This document shows, one piece after another, positions 35,618-44,335 of a stretch of DNA of 64,000 nucleotides; the stretch's first letter is position 1, and the number at the start of each line of letters is the position of its first letter. The translations under genes were made by a program, and so were the position numbers. This DNA is from Hyphomicrobium_A sp963782555 (lineage in GTDB: Bacteria; Pseudomonadota; Alphaproteobacteria; Rhizobiales; Hyphomicrobiaceae). Below the pieces are notes generated by a model. That model was given only the letters and a program-made list of their open reading frames with translations. It ran no database searches and was not told the origin of the DNA. The stretch spans positions 744,001 through 808,000 of the forward strand of contig CAWAKB010000001.1 of assembly GCA_963782555.1 (NCBI GenBank), read 5' to 3'.

Positions 35618-36163
35618 TCAGGCGCCCGGCGAGAGCCCTTCGATGCTTTCGAGCCGCCCGCGTTCGCCAAGGTAGCGGCGGAACCAGACCGTGAAATGCT
35701 GTGGCGAGGCGGCCGCCTCTTGCCGGATCTGGGCCAAGGGGCGCCAGCCATAGTCCTCTGCCTCCTGCGCGTCGGCGTGCACCGGCCCGGTATGGACCCC
35801 TGAGAAGAGATGGACGAGCTCGTGCTCGATCAATCCGCCGCCGACGTCGGCGCGGTAGATGAGGGCGCCGAGCGGGGACAGATCGCAACGAATTCCCATC
35901 TCCTCCTCGAGGCGGCGGCGCGCGGCCGCCAAGGTATCCTCGCCCGGCCGCGGGTGTCCGCAGCAGGCATTCGTCCACAGTCCGCCCGAATGGTATTTGT
36001 CCGCGTGCCGTTTCTGCAGAAGCAGGTTGCCGGCTCCGTCATGGATGAGGACCGAGAAGGCGCGGTGGAGATCGCCGCGCCGGTGCGCTTCGAGCTTGGG
36101 CGCCGTCCCGACCGGTGCATCGTCGGCATCGACCAGGATGACCTCTTCGGCCGCATCGTTCAT
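35618..36163 (-). CDS. idi: Isopentenyl-diphosphate delta-isomerase, type I
   Basis: A 181-aa Nudix-fold enzyme interconverting isopentenyl and dimethylallyl diphosphate. The catalytic Cys is in NACCGHPRPGE and the catalytic Glu region is EEEMG; other family motifs are LHRAFSVLIHD and LLQKRHADKYHSGGLW. ATG 36163 overlaps the stop of the small upstream ORF (ATGA), suggesting coupling. Type I Idi is not essential in organisms with the MEP pathway but boosts carotenoid or quinone synthesis. No isoprenoid gene is adjacent. Confidence 0.93.
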   Translation of the reverse strand: MNDAAEEVILVDADDAPVGTAPKLEAHRRGDLHRAFSVLIHDGAGNLLLQKRHADKYHSGGLWTNACCGHPRPGEDTLAAARRRLEEEMGIRCDLSPLGALIYRADVGGGLIEHELVHLFSGVHTGPVHADAQEAEDYGWRPLAQIRQEAAASPQHFTVWFRRYLGERGRLESIEGLSPGA

Positions 36164-36321
36164 GGCAGGACTGGCTCCTTGCGTTGGGGCTCTCTGGCAA
36201 ACACTTGGGCGAGCACCATCGCGGCGTCGTTCGTGCCAGCCGGGTCGAGGAACAGCTCGCAAGGATCGTAGCCTGGCTTACGCTGGATCTCAACGCAGGC
36301 AGCCAAGTCGGGTGCAATCAT
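36160..36321 (-). CDS. 53-aa ORF coupled to idi
   Basis: A short ORF (MIAPDLAACVEIQRKPGYDP at its start) whose ATG overlaps the upstream permease fragment's stop and whose TGA overlaps the idi ATG. The EIQRKPGYDPCELFLDP stretch reminds me of the C-terminus of alkaline phosphatase/nucleotide pyrophosphatase-type proteins, so it may be the surviving tail of a deleted gene. An intact small gene is the alternative. Confidence 0.4.
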   Translation of the reverse strand: MIAPDLAACVEIQRKPGYDPCELFLDPAGTNDAAMVLAQVFAREPQRKEPVLP

Positions 36322-36682
36322 GAATAATCCGAGCGCGCAGCCAAGCTGACGCCTCTTTTGCCTCCCGCTAGCGGAAAGCCCAGATCAGGGCCCCGACCAA
36401 AGTCGACGAGGCCGAGCCAGGGCGCGGCGCCCCCGAGCGACCACAGCATGCCGGTGACGCGCGCTGGCGACGGTGCGGGCGTCAGCCAGCTCACCACAAC
36501 GCCGACAGCCACGCAGAAGAGGATCGTCAGGCCGGCGACGATCGTGAAGTGCAACCGGGAAGGGGATCGCGATTCTCGTTATCGGCGCGCATGACGACGG
36601 CATGGTCTGACGCCGGGTCCAGAGCCGCACGTCGAGGCCGCGCAGCGCCAGTGCGGCTGTCAGCGCCGTACCCGATGCCCAC
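36318..36682 (-). pseudogene. Decayed membrane permease, C-terminal remnant
   Basis: Two out-of-frame pieces follow the esterase terminator. The first (about 36560-36680) reads LWASGTALTAALALRGLDV. The second (36318-36554) reads FTIVAGLTILFCVAVGVVVS, then WLTPAPSPARVTGMLW, a form seen at the ends of sodium:solute symporters. Neither has a proper start, and stops separate them. This looks like the 3' end of a permease cut by deletion, with a frameshift. Family assignment is tentative. Confidence 0.4.
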
Positions 36683-36722
36683 AAAAAGGCGCCCGATCCC
36701 AGGTTGGAATGGGATCAGGCGC
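36683..36722 (-). terminator. Rho-independent terminator of the esterase gene
   Basis: On the minus strand GCGCCTGATCCCA pairs with TGGGATCGGGCGC (one mismatch) around an 8-base loop and is followed directly by TTTTT. It lies 45 bases past the esterase stop. Confidence 0.85.
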
Positions 36723-36766
36723 AGTTAGAGGAAACTTCCGTCAGTGATGCAGTCAATCACGTGTGC

Positions 36767-38026
36767 TCAGAAATGATGGCCATGGTAGCCGGGCCAATGT
36801 CCGGCCCAGGGTCCAGGCCACGGGCCGGGCCAGTAGTCGGGACCGTGTCCGTGCTTGCTCAGCTTCTTGCTGAGCCAGCCCTCCATGTAGGCCGCGATCT
36901 CGAGGTTGTTCTTCTCGAGCATCATCATGTGGCCGTTGCCGTGGATGCCCACCGTCTCCAGCTTGGTGTGCTCGATGTTGCCGACGCCGGCCTGCTCGAG
37001 GAAGAGCTCGGTGCAGTGGTCAGAGCGCGAGCGGCTCGAGGCTTCGGCCGTGACGATCAGGATCGGAGCGCCTGAGCTCGCCATGCTCGGCAGCGTGTAC
37101 TTCGCCGGCTCCTTCTGCAGCCAGCACCGCAACGCACCGGGAAAGCTCGGGTCGGCCTGCTGCTCGAGCTCGAACTCGGACGGGTCCGAGATCGAAGGCG
37201 AGAACTGCAGGGGCGTGTTGGTGATGCCCCAGGGCCGGCCAAGCGTGACATTGTCCTCGTTGTAGAAGGGCGGTCCGTAAGGCTCCACCGAGACCAGGGC
37301 CTTGACCATGCTTGGCCGCTGATCGAGGACCTGCCAGCCATCCACGCCAGACTGCGAGTGGGTCATGATGACGGCGGGCCCGATCTTATCCAGCAGCGCG
37401 ACCAGTCCGCGGTCGGTCAGGATCTCCTGCGGGCCCCGGTTCTGGGCCATGCCGGGATCCTGCTGCATCATGAATTGATCGAAGGTGGGATCGCCGCGCA
37501 GTCCGGTGCCGGGCCACTGAGTGTGGAGCTGCGACTCGGGCCAGTTGTTGGCGATCTCGATCGCCGTGAAGGCATCTTCGCGCGACTTGGCAGTATACGT
37601 CCCGCGCGGCCCGTACTCTGCAGTGTAAGGCGAGCGGCCCCTGGCCACCTGGTCGACGACGTAGACCGGCCATCCCCTGCTCAGGAAGTAGTCGCGCCAG
37701 CCCGGGCGATCGTCGGGTGTGCCCGTGTAGTTGACGCCCAACTGGCTGCCGCCGTGGACCATGATGATCGGGTACTTGCTCGTCACGTGCTCCGGGATCT
37801 GGTACTCGACGTACATCTGCCCGACCATGTGGTCCTTCTCGACCGGGTCGGCGTACTCGCCCGCAGTGTAGAAATAGCCTTGCTTCTTGATCTTCAGCGT
37901 TCCGATCTTGATCGGTGGCGCATGCCCGGATGATCCGTGCGCGAATGCCGCCGGCGCGAGCATCAGCGACAGACCCCCGGCCACGAGGGCTGCGGTCAGG
38001 TCCTTGCCTATTGTTCGGGATCTCAT
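36767..38026 (-). CDS. Secreted alpha/beta hydrolase (esterase 713-like) with Trp/His/Pro-rich tail
   Basis: A 419-aa exported esterase. The signal peptide runs to LAPAAFAHG. Early motifs are KQGYFYTAGEY and IIMVHGGSQLGVNYTGTPD (oxyanion region), with the nucleophile Ser in THSQSGVDGW and a late His in GIHGNGHMMMLE. The layout matches the Alcaligenes esterase 713-type family. The last ~28 residues are a tail of repeated Trp-Pro-Gly and His (PDYWPGPWPGPWAG, then HWPGYHGHHF) with no role in the fold. GGGAGGAA precedes ATG 38026. It has its own terminator, so it is monocistronic. Confidence 0.82.
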   Translation of the reverse strand: MRSRTIGKDLTAALVAGGLSLMLAPAAFAHGSSGHAPPIKIGTLKIKKQGYFYTAGEYADPVEKDHMVGQMYVEYQIPEHVTSKYPIIMVHGGSQLGVNYTGTPDDRPGWRDYFLSRGWPVYVVDQVARGRSPYTAEYGPRGTYTAKSREDAFTAIEIANNWPESQLHTQWPGTGLRGDPTFDQFMMQQDPGMAQNRGPQEILTDRGLVALLDKIGPAVIMTHSQSGVDGWQVLDQRPSMVKALVSVEPYGPPFYNEDNVTLGRPWGITNTPLQFSPSISDPSEFELEQQADPSFPGALRCWLQKEPAKYTLPSMASSGAPILIVTAEASSRSRSDHCTELFLEQAGVGNIEHTKLETVGIHGNGHMMMLEKNNLEIAAYMEGWLSKKLSKHGHGPDYWPGPWPGPWAGHWPGYHGHHF

Positions 38027-38251
38027 CTTTTCTCGTTCCTCCCCTTTTGTTTTGTTTGGTGTCGAATGGACAAGCCAACGGCGTGTCCAGGAATCGCCAC
38101 GCGCAGTGACCTTCCTTCGACCCAGCAAGTTTTGGTTGTCGGCAGTCCGCCTAAGCGGCGCCCAGAGCCCAGCCGTTCGTTCTCTGGACGGATCGATTTA
38201 AGCGGCCATGGGCCGCGTGCGTCCACTCGCAAAAATACGGGAACTGCGACG

Positions 38252-38992
38252 CTAGGCGGGCGGCGCCTCACTGATGGCGTCGAGTGTGGCGCGCGTATCT
38301 CCCAAGATGGCGATCGCCTGCAGGCGATTGGTGGCGCCAAGCTTCTTGCAGACGCGGCGCATGTGCCACTCGATGGTTCTTTGCGAGAGGTGCAAGATGC
38401 AGCCGATCTCCCAAGCCGTCTTGCCTTCTGAGGCCCAGGCCAGCACCTCACGCTCGCGCTCGGTGAGACGTATATCCCTGCGTTGCTGTCTGCCTACCAG
38501 TTGCTCCAGGCGATGAAACACGTGGAGCGCCAGCACGTGCAAAATCGGCTTGAAGAGCTCGCGGTCGTCGAAGTGGCGCCCTTCGATCCCGACAATTCCA
38601 ACAACGCCGCAGGGGCTGGGAACTGGAATCGTAATCTGTTTGTCGACATTGAAGTCATGGGCCCGCTGGATAACCTCGGTCATTCCAGGGTCCCTTTCGG
38701 GATCATAGGGCACCGTGGCCCAGTCGAACGGCAGCGTGGTGCGCCGTGCGAAGCGAAAGGCCGGATCGTGCTGGCAGAAGTTCTCGCGAAGATAAAGCGC
38801 GCGCCAGTCGGACGGGATCTGCCAGGCGATCGAAACATCCTCAAGATGGTCTTTGGGGCGAGGAAGGAAATGAACGCCGAAATGATCAGCCCCCATCTCG
38901 GCCAAAGCGTCTCTAAAGATTTTGAGCACGCTCTCAAGCGTCGGGGCGTGGTTGATGCCAGCAACAACAGACAGCAAACGAGAGCTTGGCAA
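38252..38992 (-). CDS. LuxR-family autoinducer-binding regulator (solo)
   Basis: A 246-aa regulator. Residues ~20-165 are an acyl-homoserine-lactone-binding domain with W..YL (SDWRALYL), FCQHDPAF (the Asp-Pro pair) and a following Trp (PFDW). Residues ~175-240 are the GerE-type HTH (LTEREREVLAWASEGKTAWE, then QRTIEWHMRRVCKKLG). No luxI-type synthase is in the window, so it is a LuxR solo here. The start is TTG 38992 with AAGGG 8 bases upstream. It is divergent from rimO and upstream of the esterase (225-base gap). Confidence 0.88.
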   Translation of the reverse strand: MPSSRLLSVVAGINHAPTLESVLKIFRDALAEMGADHFGVHFLPRPKDHLEDVSIAWQIPSDWRALYLRENFCQHDPAFRFARRTTLPFDWATVPYDPERDPGMTEVIQRAHDFNVDKQITIPVPSPCGVVGIVGIEGRHFDDRELFKPILHVLALHVFHRLEQLVGRQQRRDIRLTEREREVLAWASEGKTAWEIGCILHLSQRTIEWHMRRVCKKLGATNRLQAIAILGDTRATLDAISEAPPA

Positions 38993-39252
38993 TTGATTGG
39001 CCCTTTTGCACGCCTGACCGGGATAGCCCCATCACCGGCCGCAGCTTGAAGAGCTGTGTATTGGGGCGCTAGGCGGTGAGCGAACAACATGTCTCCCTCA
39101 GCGAACCTCACGTGCGGGCAATCGCGCTCGGCACAACCTTGGGTTATGAGCCGCATGTCACTGGTTTTCAACTCAATCGGACCGATCGCAATTTAAATCG
39201 GCTGTTGGCGTGGGCTCGCGTACACCGCGCCGGCGTGCTAGGAGCGCGCGCC

Positions 39253-40617
39253 ATGAGCACGCCAGCGCCCAAAACGATCCCTGCCGCGCGCCCTAGCGCG
39301 TCCAACGCCGCGCCCAAGGTCGGCTTCGTTTCGCTCGGCTGCCCCAAGGCGCTCGTCAATTCAGAGCGCATCCTCACCAAGCTGCGCTCCGAAGGCTATC
39401 TCGTCGCTCCCGACTACGCCGGCGCCGACGTTGTGGTGGTCAACACCTGCGGCTTCCTCAATTCTGCGAAAGCGGAAAGCCTGGAGGCGATCGGCGAGGC
39501 ACTCGCCGAGAACGGCCGCGTCATTGTCACGGGCTGCATGGGCGTGGAAGAATCCCGCATTCGTGCCGCCCATCCGGGCGTGCTTGCCGTCACCGGCCCG
39601 CATCAATACGAAGAGGTCGTCGCCGCGGTGCACGCCGCCGTCCCGCCGTTGCACGATCCTTATGTCGACCTCGTACCACCGGAGGGTTTGCGGCTGACCC
39701 CGCGCCACTACGCGTATTTGAAAATCTCCGAGGGCTGCAACAACCGCTGCAGTTTCTGCATCATCCCGAGCCTGCGCGGCGACCTCGCAAGCCGTCCCGC
39801 CGCGCACGTGATGATGGAGGCCGAGCGCCTCGTCGCCGCCGGCGTCAAAGAGCTGCTCGTCATCAGCCAGGACACGTCCGCCTACGGCCTCGACCTCAAG
39901 TACGCCACAAGCCCGTGGAAGGGCCGCGCGCTGCCGGCGCGTTTCCAAGACTTGTGTGCGGCGTTGGGTGAGCTCGGCGTCTGGGTGCGGCTGCACTATG
40001 TCTACCCCTATCCGCACGTCGATGCCGTCATCCCGTTGATGGCGGAAGGCAAGATCCTTCCCTATCTCGACATCCCCTTCCAGCATGCCTCGCCTGCCGT
40101 CCTCAAAGCCATGCGCCGGCCGGCCGCGGCGGAGAGGACGCTGGAGCGCATCGCCGCCTGGCGCGCGCTCTGTCCCGATCTCGCCATCCGCTCCACCTTC
40201 ATCGTCGGCTTCCCGGGCGAGACGGAGGAAGACTTCCAAATGCTGCTCGACTGGCTGCGCGAAGCCAAGCTCGCGCGCACGGGGTGCTTCCGCTACGAGC
40301 CGGTCGAAGGCGCCAAGGCCAACGATCTGCCTGGCGCCGTGGCGGACGAAGTAAAGGAGGAGCGCTGGCACCGCTTCATGGAGGTGGCGAAAGAGGTGAG
40401 TGCAGAGCGGCTCGCCGCCATGGTTGGGCGCGAGATCGACGTCATCGTCGACGAGGTGGACGAGGACGGCGCGCTCAGCCGCTCACAGTGGGACGCACCC
40501 GAGATCGACGGCTCGGTTTTCTTGAATGGCGACACCGCGCTCAAAGCCGGCGACATCGTCACGGCGCGCATCGCGCATGCTGACGACTACGACCTGTGGG
40601 CCGAGCGCGGCGGCTAG
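39253..40617 (+). CDS. rimO: Ribosomal protein S12 methylthiotransferase RimO
   Basis: A 454-aa radical-SAM enzyme that methylthiolates Asp88 of ribosomal protein S12. The N-terminal MTTase domain has its three cluster Cys in SLGCPKALVNSE, NTCGFL and TGCMGVEE. The radical-SAM CxxxCxxC is CNNRCSFCIIPSLRG. A TRAM domain closes the protein (VGREIDVIVDEVDEDG). GGAG lies 8 bases before ATG 39253. Confidence 0.96.
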   Translation: MSTPAPKTIPAARPSASNAAPKVGFVSLGCPKALVNSERILTKLRSEGYLVAPDYAGADVVVVNTCGFLNSAKAESLEAIGEALAENGRVIVTGCMGVEESRIRAAHPGVLAVTGPHQYEEVVAAVHAAVPPLHDPYVDLVPPEGLRLTPRHYAYLKISEGCNNRCSFCIIPSLRGDLASRPAAHVMMEAERLVAAGVKELLVISQDTSAYGLDLKYATSPWKGRALPARFQDLCAALGELGVWVRLHYVYPYPHVDAVIPLMAEGKILPYLDIPFQHASPAVLKAMRRPAAAERTLERIAAWRALCPDLAIRSTFIVGFPGETEEDFQMLLDWLREAKLARTGCFRYEPVEGAKANDLPGAVADEVKEERWHRFMEVAKEVSAERLAAMVGREIDVIVDEVDEDGALSRSQWDAPEIDGSVFLNGDTALKAGDIVTARIAHADDYDLWAERGG

Positions 40618-40701
40618 ACCCGGCGGCTCGCGCCTGCCCGGGTCCCTGGAACGAATGGGCGGCTGCGACGTTTCCTCCTGCAAGGTTCAGAGGAGACGAA
40701 C

Positions 40702-40881
40702 ATGCTGGGTTGGATCGTTACATTCTTAATTGTCGCGTTAATCGCGGCGGCGCTTGGTTTCGGCGGCATTGCCGGCACCGCGGTGGGGCTTGCAAAGCTC
40801 GTCTTCTACATCTTCATCGTGCTGTTTGCCGTCTCGCTGCTCTACTCACTCGTCACGGGTCGACAGCCGCCGGCCCCGTAA
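40702..40881 (+). CDS. DUF1328 small membrane protein
   Basis: A 59-aa peptide (MLGWIVTFLIVALIAAALGF, then GGIAGTAVGLAKLVFYIFIV) with two membrane helices, the DUF1328/YtjA signature. AGAGGAG is 6 bases upstream. Function unknown in the family; often stress-induced. Its 3' end overlaps the convergent deaminase gene by 36 bases. Confidence 0.88.
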   Translation: MLGWIVTFLIVALIAAALGFGGIAGTAVGLAKLVFYIFIVLFAVSLLYSLVTGRQPPAP

Positions 40882-41349
40882 GGGGAGCTGCAACGGCATC
40901 GCCGTGAGTGGCGCCTGCCCGATGTCCTCGTCCCATAGCTCCGGGTGCGCAGCGATGAAATCGCTCATCAGCGCAACGCACTCGGGGCTGTCGACGATCA
41001 CGAGTTCCACACCGCGCGAGCGCACATAATCCTCCGGGCCGCGAAACGTGCGGTTCTCGCCGATGACGATCTTCGGGATCTTGTAGAGCAGCGCGGTGCC
41101 CGAGCACATGTCGCACGGCGACAGCGTCGAATAGAGCGTCGCACGCTGGTAATCGGCGGCGTGCAAACGGCCCGCGTCCTCGATCGCATCCATCTCGGCA
41201 TGCAGGATGGCGCTGCCCTTCTGGACCCGGCGGTTGTGGCCGCGCCCAACGACTTTATCGTCGATCACCAGCACCGAGCCGATGGGTATGCCGCCTTCGG
41301 CGAGGCCTCGGCGTGCCTCCGCGATTGCGGCTGCCAGAAACTGGTTCAA
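40846..41349 (-). CDS. Cytosine deaminase, fungal FCY1-like
   Basis: A 167-aa zinc deaminase. GLAEGGIPIGSVLV, GRGHNRRVQKGSAILHAEMD, TLYSTLSPCDMCSGTALLY and GVELVIVDSPECVALMSDFI follow yeast FCY1 nearly motif for motif; HAE and PCDMC supply the zinc ligands and catalytic Glu. FCY1 converts cytosine to uracil. TTG 41349 (LNQFLAAAIAEARRGL) with GGGGGA upstream is preferred over a TTG 21 codons earlier. A guanine or tRNA adenosine deaminase is less likely given the conserved C-terminal WDEDIG. Confidence 0.82.
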   Translation of the reverse strand: MNQFLAAAIAEARRGLAEGGIPIGSVLVIDDKVVGRGHNRRVQKGSAILHAEMDAIEDAGRLHAADYQRATLYSTLSPCDMCSGTALLYKIPKIVIGENRTFRGPEDYVRSRGVELVIVDSPECVALMSDFIAAHPELWDEDIGQAPLTAMPLQLPLRGRRLSTRDE

Positions 41350-41546
41350 AGGAAGTCCCCCTTCGGATTCCTTTATCTTAGCGCGGCAAGCTAGCCGGAA
41401 GCGGTGGCGCAATTACGCACAATGCTCCGTAAAACGATAAGTCGCTATACTGATAATCATAACCATCCTCTCGCTAGCCTGCGCGCGGGAGCCTGATAGT
41501 CGGCAAACGCGGCAGCCGGGCTGTCGGCGCGCAAATTCCGAGAGCA

Positions 41547-43751
41547 ATGGAAGCCTTCTTAACCGAGCAAGCCGATTTCATCCTCTTCTTCTACGGGCTG
41601 GCATTCATCCTGCTCGGCATCACCTGCTTTGCCATCACGCAGCACGCAATCCGCATTCAGTCCTGGCTCTTTCTCGGCCTGTTTGGTCTGGTCCACGGAG
41701 CGAGCGAGTGGCTGGATCTGAGCGCGCTGGTCATCGGCGATACGCCCCAGTTTGCGGTGCTGCGCACCGCCGTGATGACGGTCTCCTACCTGTTGCTTCT
41801 CGAGTTTGCCCGGCGCGAGCTGAGACGCCTGAGTTTCTGGGTCCCGGGAGCGTGGATCCACGGTCTCCTGATCGGGCTCGTTGTCGGCAGTGCCGTCACC
41901 CAGGGCTTGAATGAAGCCAACGCGCTCGCTCGCTACGCCATCGGTCTCGTCGGTGCCTGGGCGACAAGCCTCGTCTTTGCCATGCATGCCAAGAGCTTCG
42001 TCGGCACCTCGAAATGGCTCGCCGTCATGGCGGCGGTATCATTGTCCCTTTACGGCGTTGCGGCGGGCGCGATCGTTCCGGCTGCGCCCTTCTGGCCGGC
42101 GGATGCGCTGGACCAGGAATGGTTTCTTGCTGCGACCGGAGTGCCCATCCAACTCGTCCGCGGCGTGCTTGCCTGCTGCATTGCCATGGCGATTTGGGGA
42201 ATCTGGGGGCAGAAGCTCATCGACGAGGTGTCGTCCGTCCGCTACACGCGCTTCCTGCGCAAGCAGTTCGTCGCGACTGTTGCCATCTTGCTGGCCATCC
42301 TGTTCTTCGGTTGGGGGCTGACTGAGTACTTTGGCCTCGTTCACAAGCAGAACTTGAAGGAAGAGACGCGCGGCGACCTCGACCTCCTAGCGAGCAGCCT
42401 GTCGGGTATCACCGCGCCCATCGATGCCGTCGTGAAATCGCTTGCCGGATCGCCCACCGTGCGCTCCGCTCTGTCGGGCGGCGCAGGAGCTCGCACAGCC
42501 GAGATCGCCTCCGTCCTGAGCTTGGACGTTGCGGCATCGGGCGCGCAGAACGGGTACATTCTCGATACGAGCGGCGCACTCGTGGCGACCTCGGGGCGCG
42601 CGGACCTGCCCGACGGGGATCGCGCCTTCGCCTCCTATTTCGAGCCCGCAATATCTGGAAAAGCAGAGCGCCACTTCATTTTCGACGCAGCGAGCAAGAA
42701 GACCGTCTACTCCACCAGCTATCCGGTGCGCGCAGAGGACGGCGACGTTATCGGCGTGGCGGTGCTGACGCTGTCGCTTAGCGGCCTCAAGAACAAGCTC
42801 GAAGCATTCAAGCGGCCGTTCTTCCTCGTCGACCCGCAAGGTGTCATTGCGCTCAGCAACCGGCCCGAGACGGTGCAGCGCGCGATCTGGCTCTCAACCG
42901 CGGCACCACAGACGAGGCCACCGCAGACGCTTCCGCTGACGGAGGCACCTCCTCTCCTGGAGACCGAGATTGCGGACGGGAGCTGGGCGACCGTCGACGG
43001 GGCGCCCATGTACGTGCGCCGCTGCACGGTGGCGCACACCGACTGGTCGATCGTTATCTTCGTGCCGATTGAGGGAATTTTCGCCAGTCGCGTGTTGGGG
43101 ATCGCCATCACGCTGCTGACGACTATCATGGTGCTGATCTACGTCATCGCACGCCAGCGCGCCGTCCATGACCACGTGCAGATGGACCGCCGCCTGGAGC
43201 TGGAGGAGCTGGCCCGCATTCTGGACCACAAGGCGACCACAGATCCGCTCACGGGCCTCTCCAATCGGCTCAAGTTCGACGAGGCGCTCGCCAAGGAGAT
43301 CCGGCGCTCGCGGCGCTTCGATACCCCGCTGTCGCTGATCCTCTACGACATCGACAACTTCAAGCAGATCAATGACAGCTTCGGGCACCAGGTGGGCGAC
43401 GACGTCTTGATCAAGCTGTCTCGGCACGTGGCGGAGCGGATGCGGGCAACCGATCTGCTGGCGCGTTGGGGAGGAGAGGAGTTCGCTATCCTCGTTCCCC
43501 ATCCCGACGGAGCTAGCGCCGCGCGCTTCGCGAATATCCTGAGAGCCGCCATTGAGGTCGTGGACTTCGACGATGTGGGAACCGTGACCTGCAGTTTCGG
43601 CGTGGCGCAATTATCTGCCGGAGAAAGTGCCGACGGCCTTGTTCAGCGCGTCGACTGTGCGCTCTACCGCGCCAAGCTTTCGGGCCGCAACCGGGTGGAG
43701 CTGGCGGAGGCTCCGGCGGGAGCCAGCACTGGAGTCGGCTCCGCCGCGTAA
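41547..43751 (+). CDS. Membrane diguanylate cyclase with 7TM and Cache-like sensor
   Basis: A 734-aa enzyme. Residues ~8-235 hold about seven membrane helices with no family I can name. After another helix (FVATVAILLAILFFGWGL) comes a periplasmic double-Cache-like domain (~265-510), one more helix, and a GGDEF domain (~565-725). The active site is RWGGEEF, and an RxxD I-site (RATD) lies five residues before it, so the enzyme should be active and product-inhibited. It makes c-di-GMP from two GTP. Single gene. Confidence 0.9.
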   Translation: MEAFLTEQADFILFFYGLAFILLGITCFAITQHAIRIQSWLFLGLFGLVHGASEWLDLSALVIGDTPQFAVLRTAVMTVSYLLLLEFARRELRRLSFWVPGAWIHGLLIGLVVGSAVTQGLNEANALARYAIGLVGAWATSLVFAMHAKSFVGTSKWLAVMAAVSLSLYGVAAGAIVPAAPFWPADALDQEWFLAATGVPIQLVRGVLACCIAMAIWGIWGQKLIDEVSSVRYTRFLRKQFVATVAILLAILFFGWGLTEYFGLVHKQNLKEETRGDLDLLASSLSGITAPIDAVVKSLAGSPTVRSALSGGAGARTAEIASVLSLDVAASGAQNGYILDTSGALVATSGRADLPDGDRAFASYFEPAISGKAERHFIFDAASKKTVYSTSYPVRAEDGDVIGVAVLTLSLSGLKNKLEAFKRPFFLVDPQGVIALSNRPETVQRAIWLSTAAPQTRPPQTLPLTEAPPLLETEIADGSWATVDGAPMYVRRCTVAHTDWSIVIFVPIEGIFASRVLGIAITLLTTIMVLIYVIARQRAVHDHVQMDRRLELEELARILDHKATTDPLTGLSNRLKFDEALAKEIRRSRRFDTPLSLILYDIDNFKQINDSFGHQVGDDVLIKLSRHVAERMRATDLLARWGGEEFAILVPHPDGASAARFANILRAAIEVVDFDDVGTVTCSFGVAQLSAGESADGLVQRVDCALYRAKLSGRNRVELAEAPAGASTGVGSAA

Positions 43752-43870
43752 GTCAATTTTCTCATCCGCGCCCGCGCGCCTCATCCCCGCCGCCCCGCCA
43801 CCACATTTCCCTCCTAAATCAATGGCCTCATGCGTCCAAGTGATTCGCCCATCACCCACGGGGGACTGAC

Positions 43871-44254
43871 ATGACCAAGCTCTTGCAGCACATCGAAGAT
43901 ATGCGCGCACGCCTCAAGGAGGTCGCCGACAACGAGCAGGCGCTCGTCCAGGCGCTGGGCGACGCGCTCGACCGGCTCGACCAGGCGTTGTTGCGCGACG
44001 TGCGCCAAGTCGCCAGCGCGCACGAGGTGCGTCGCGAGGCCATCCTCGAGGAGCTGCAGGGGCTCGCCTCCGGTATCGGCATGTTCCGCGCGCCGCTTGC
44101 CGCTCCGCCGGCGGCCGAGGAATTGCCGAGCTACATGTCGTCAGCTGAGCGCCGCCAGGCCATCGCGCCGGGCGACTGGCGCCGCGCCACGAGCGCCATC
44201 GAGGACGAGCTCGACCTCGGACCGCAGCTTAACGGGCACGGCATCTCGCATTGA
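43871..44254 (+). CDS. Hypothetical helical protein
   Basis: A 127-aa soluble protein. The first ~75 residues are a charged coiled coil (MTKLLQHIEDMRARLKEVAD, then RREAILEELQGLASGIGMF), the rest is Pro/Ala-rich and ends IEDELDLGPQLNGHGISH. GGGGGA precedes the ATG. No family recognised; a palindrome follows 12 bases after the stop. Confidence 0.65.
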   Translation: MTKLLQHIEDMRARLKEVADNEQALVQALGDALDRLDQALLRDVRQVASAHEVRREAILEELQGLASGIGMFRAPLAAPPAAEELPSYMSSAERRQAIAPGDWRRATSAIEDELDLGPQLNGHGISH

Positions 44255-44266
44255 GACCGTCATTGG

Positions 44267-44289
44267 TGTCAGACCCTCAGGGTCTGACA
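44267..44289. repeat. Perfect 23-base palindrome between convergent genes
   Basis: TGTCAGACCCT and AGGGTCTGACA flank a single C. It sits 12 bases after the 127-aa gene and 46 bases from the end of the minus-strand 60-aa gene. There is no T-run. It could be a bidirectional stem-loop or a binding site. Confidence 0.65.
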
Positions 44290-44335
44290 TCGGCCGCGCG
44301 TTTGTGTGGGGAAGGAGCGCGCAGCGCTTTGCGCG

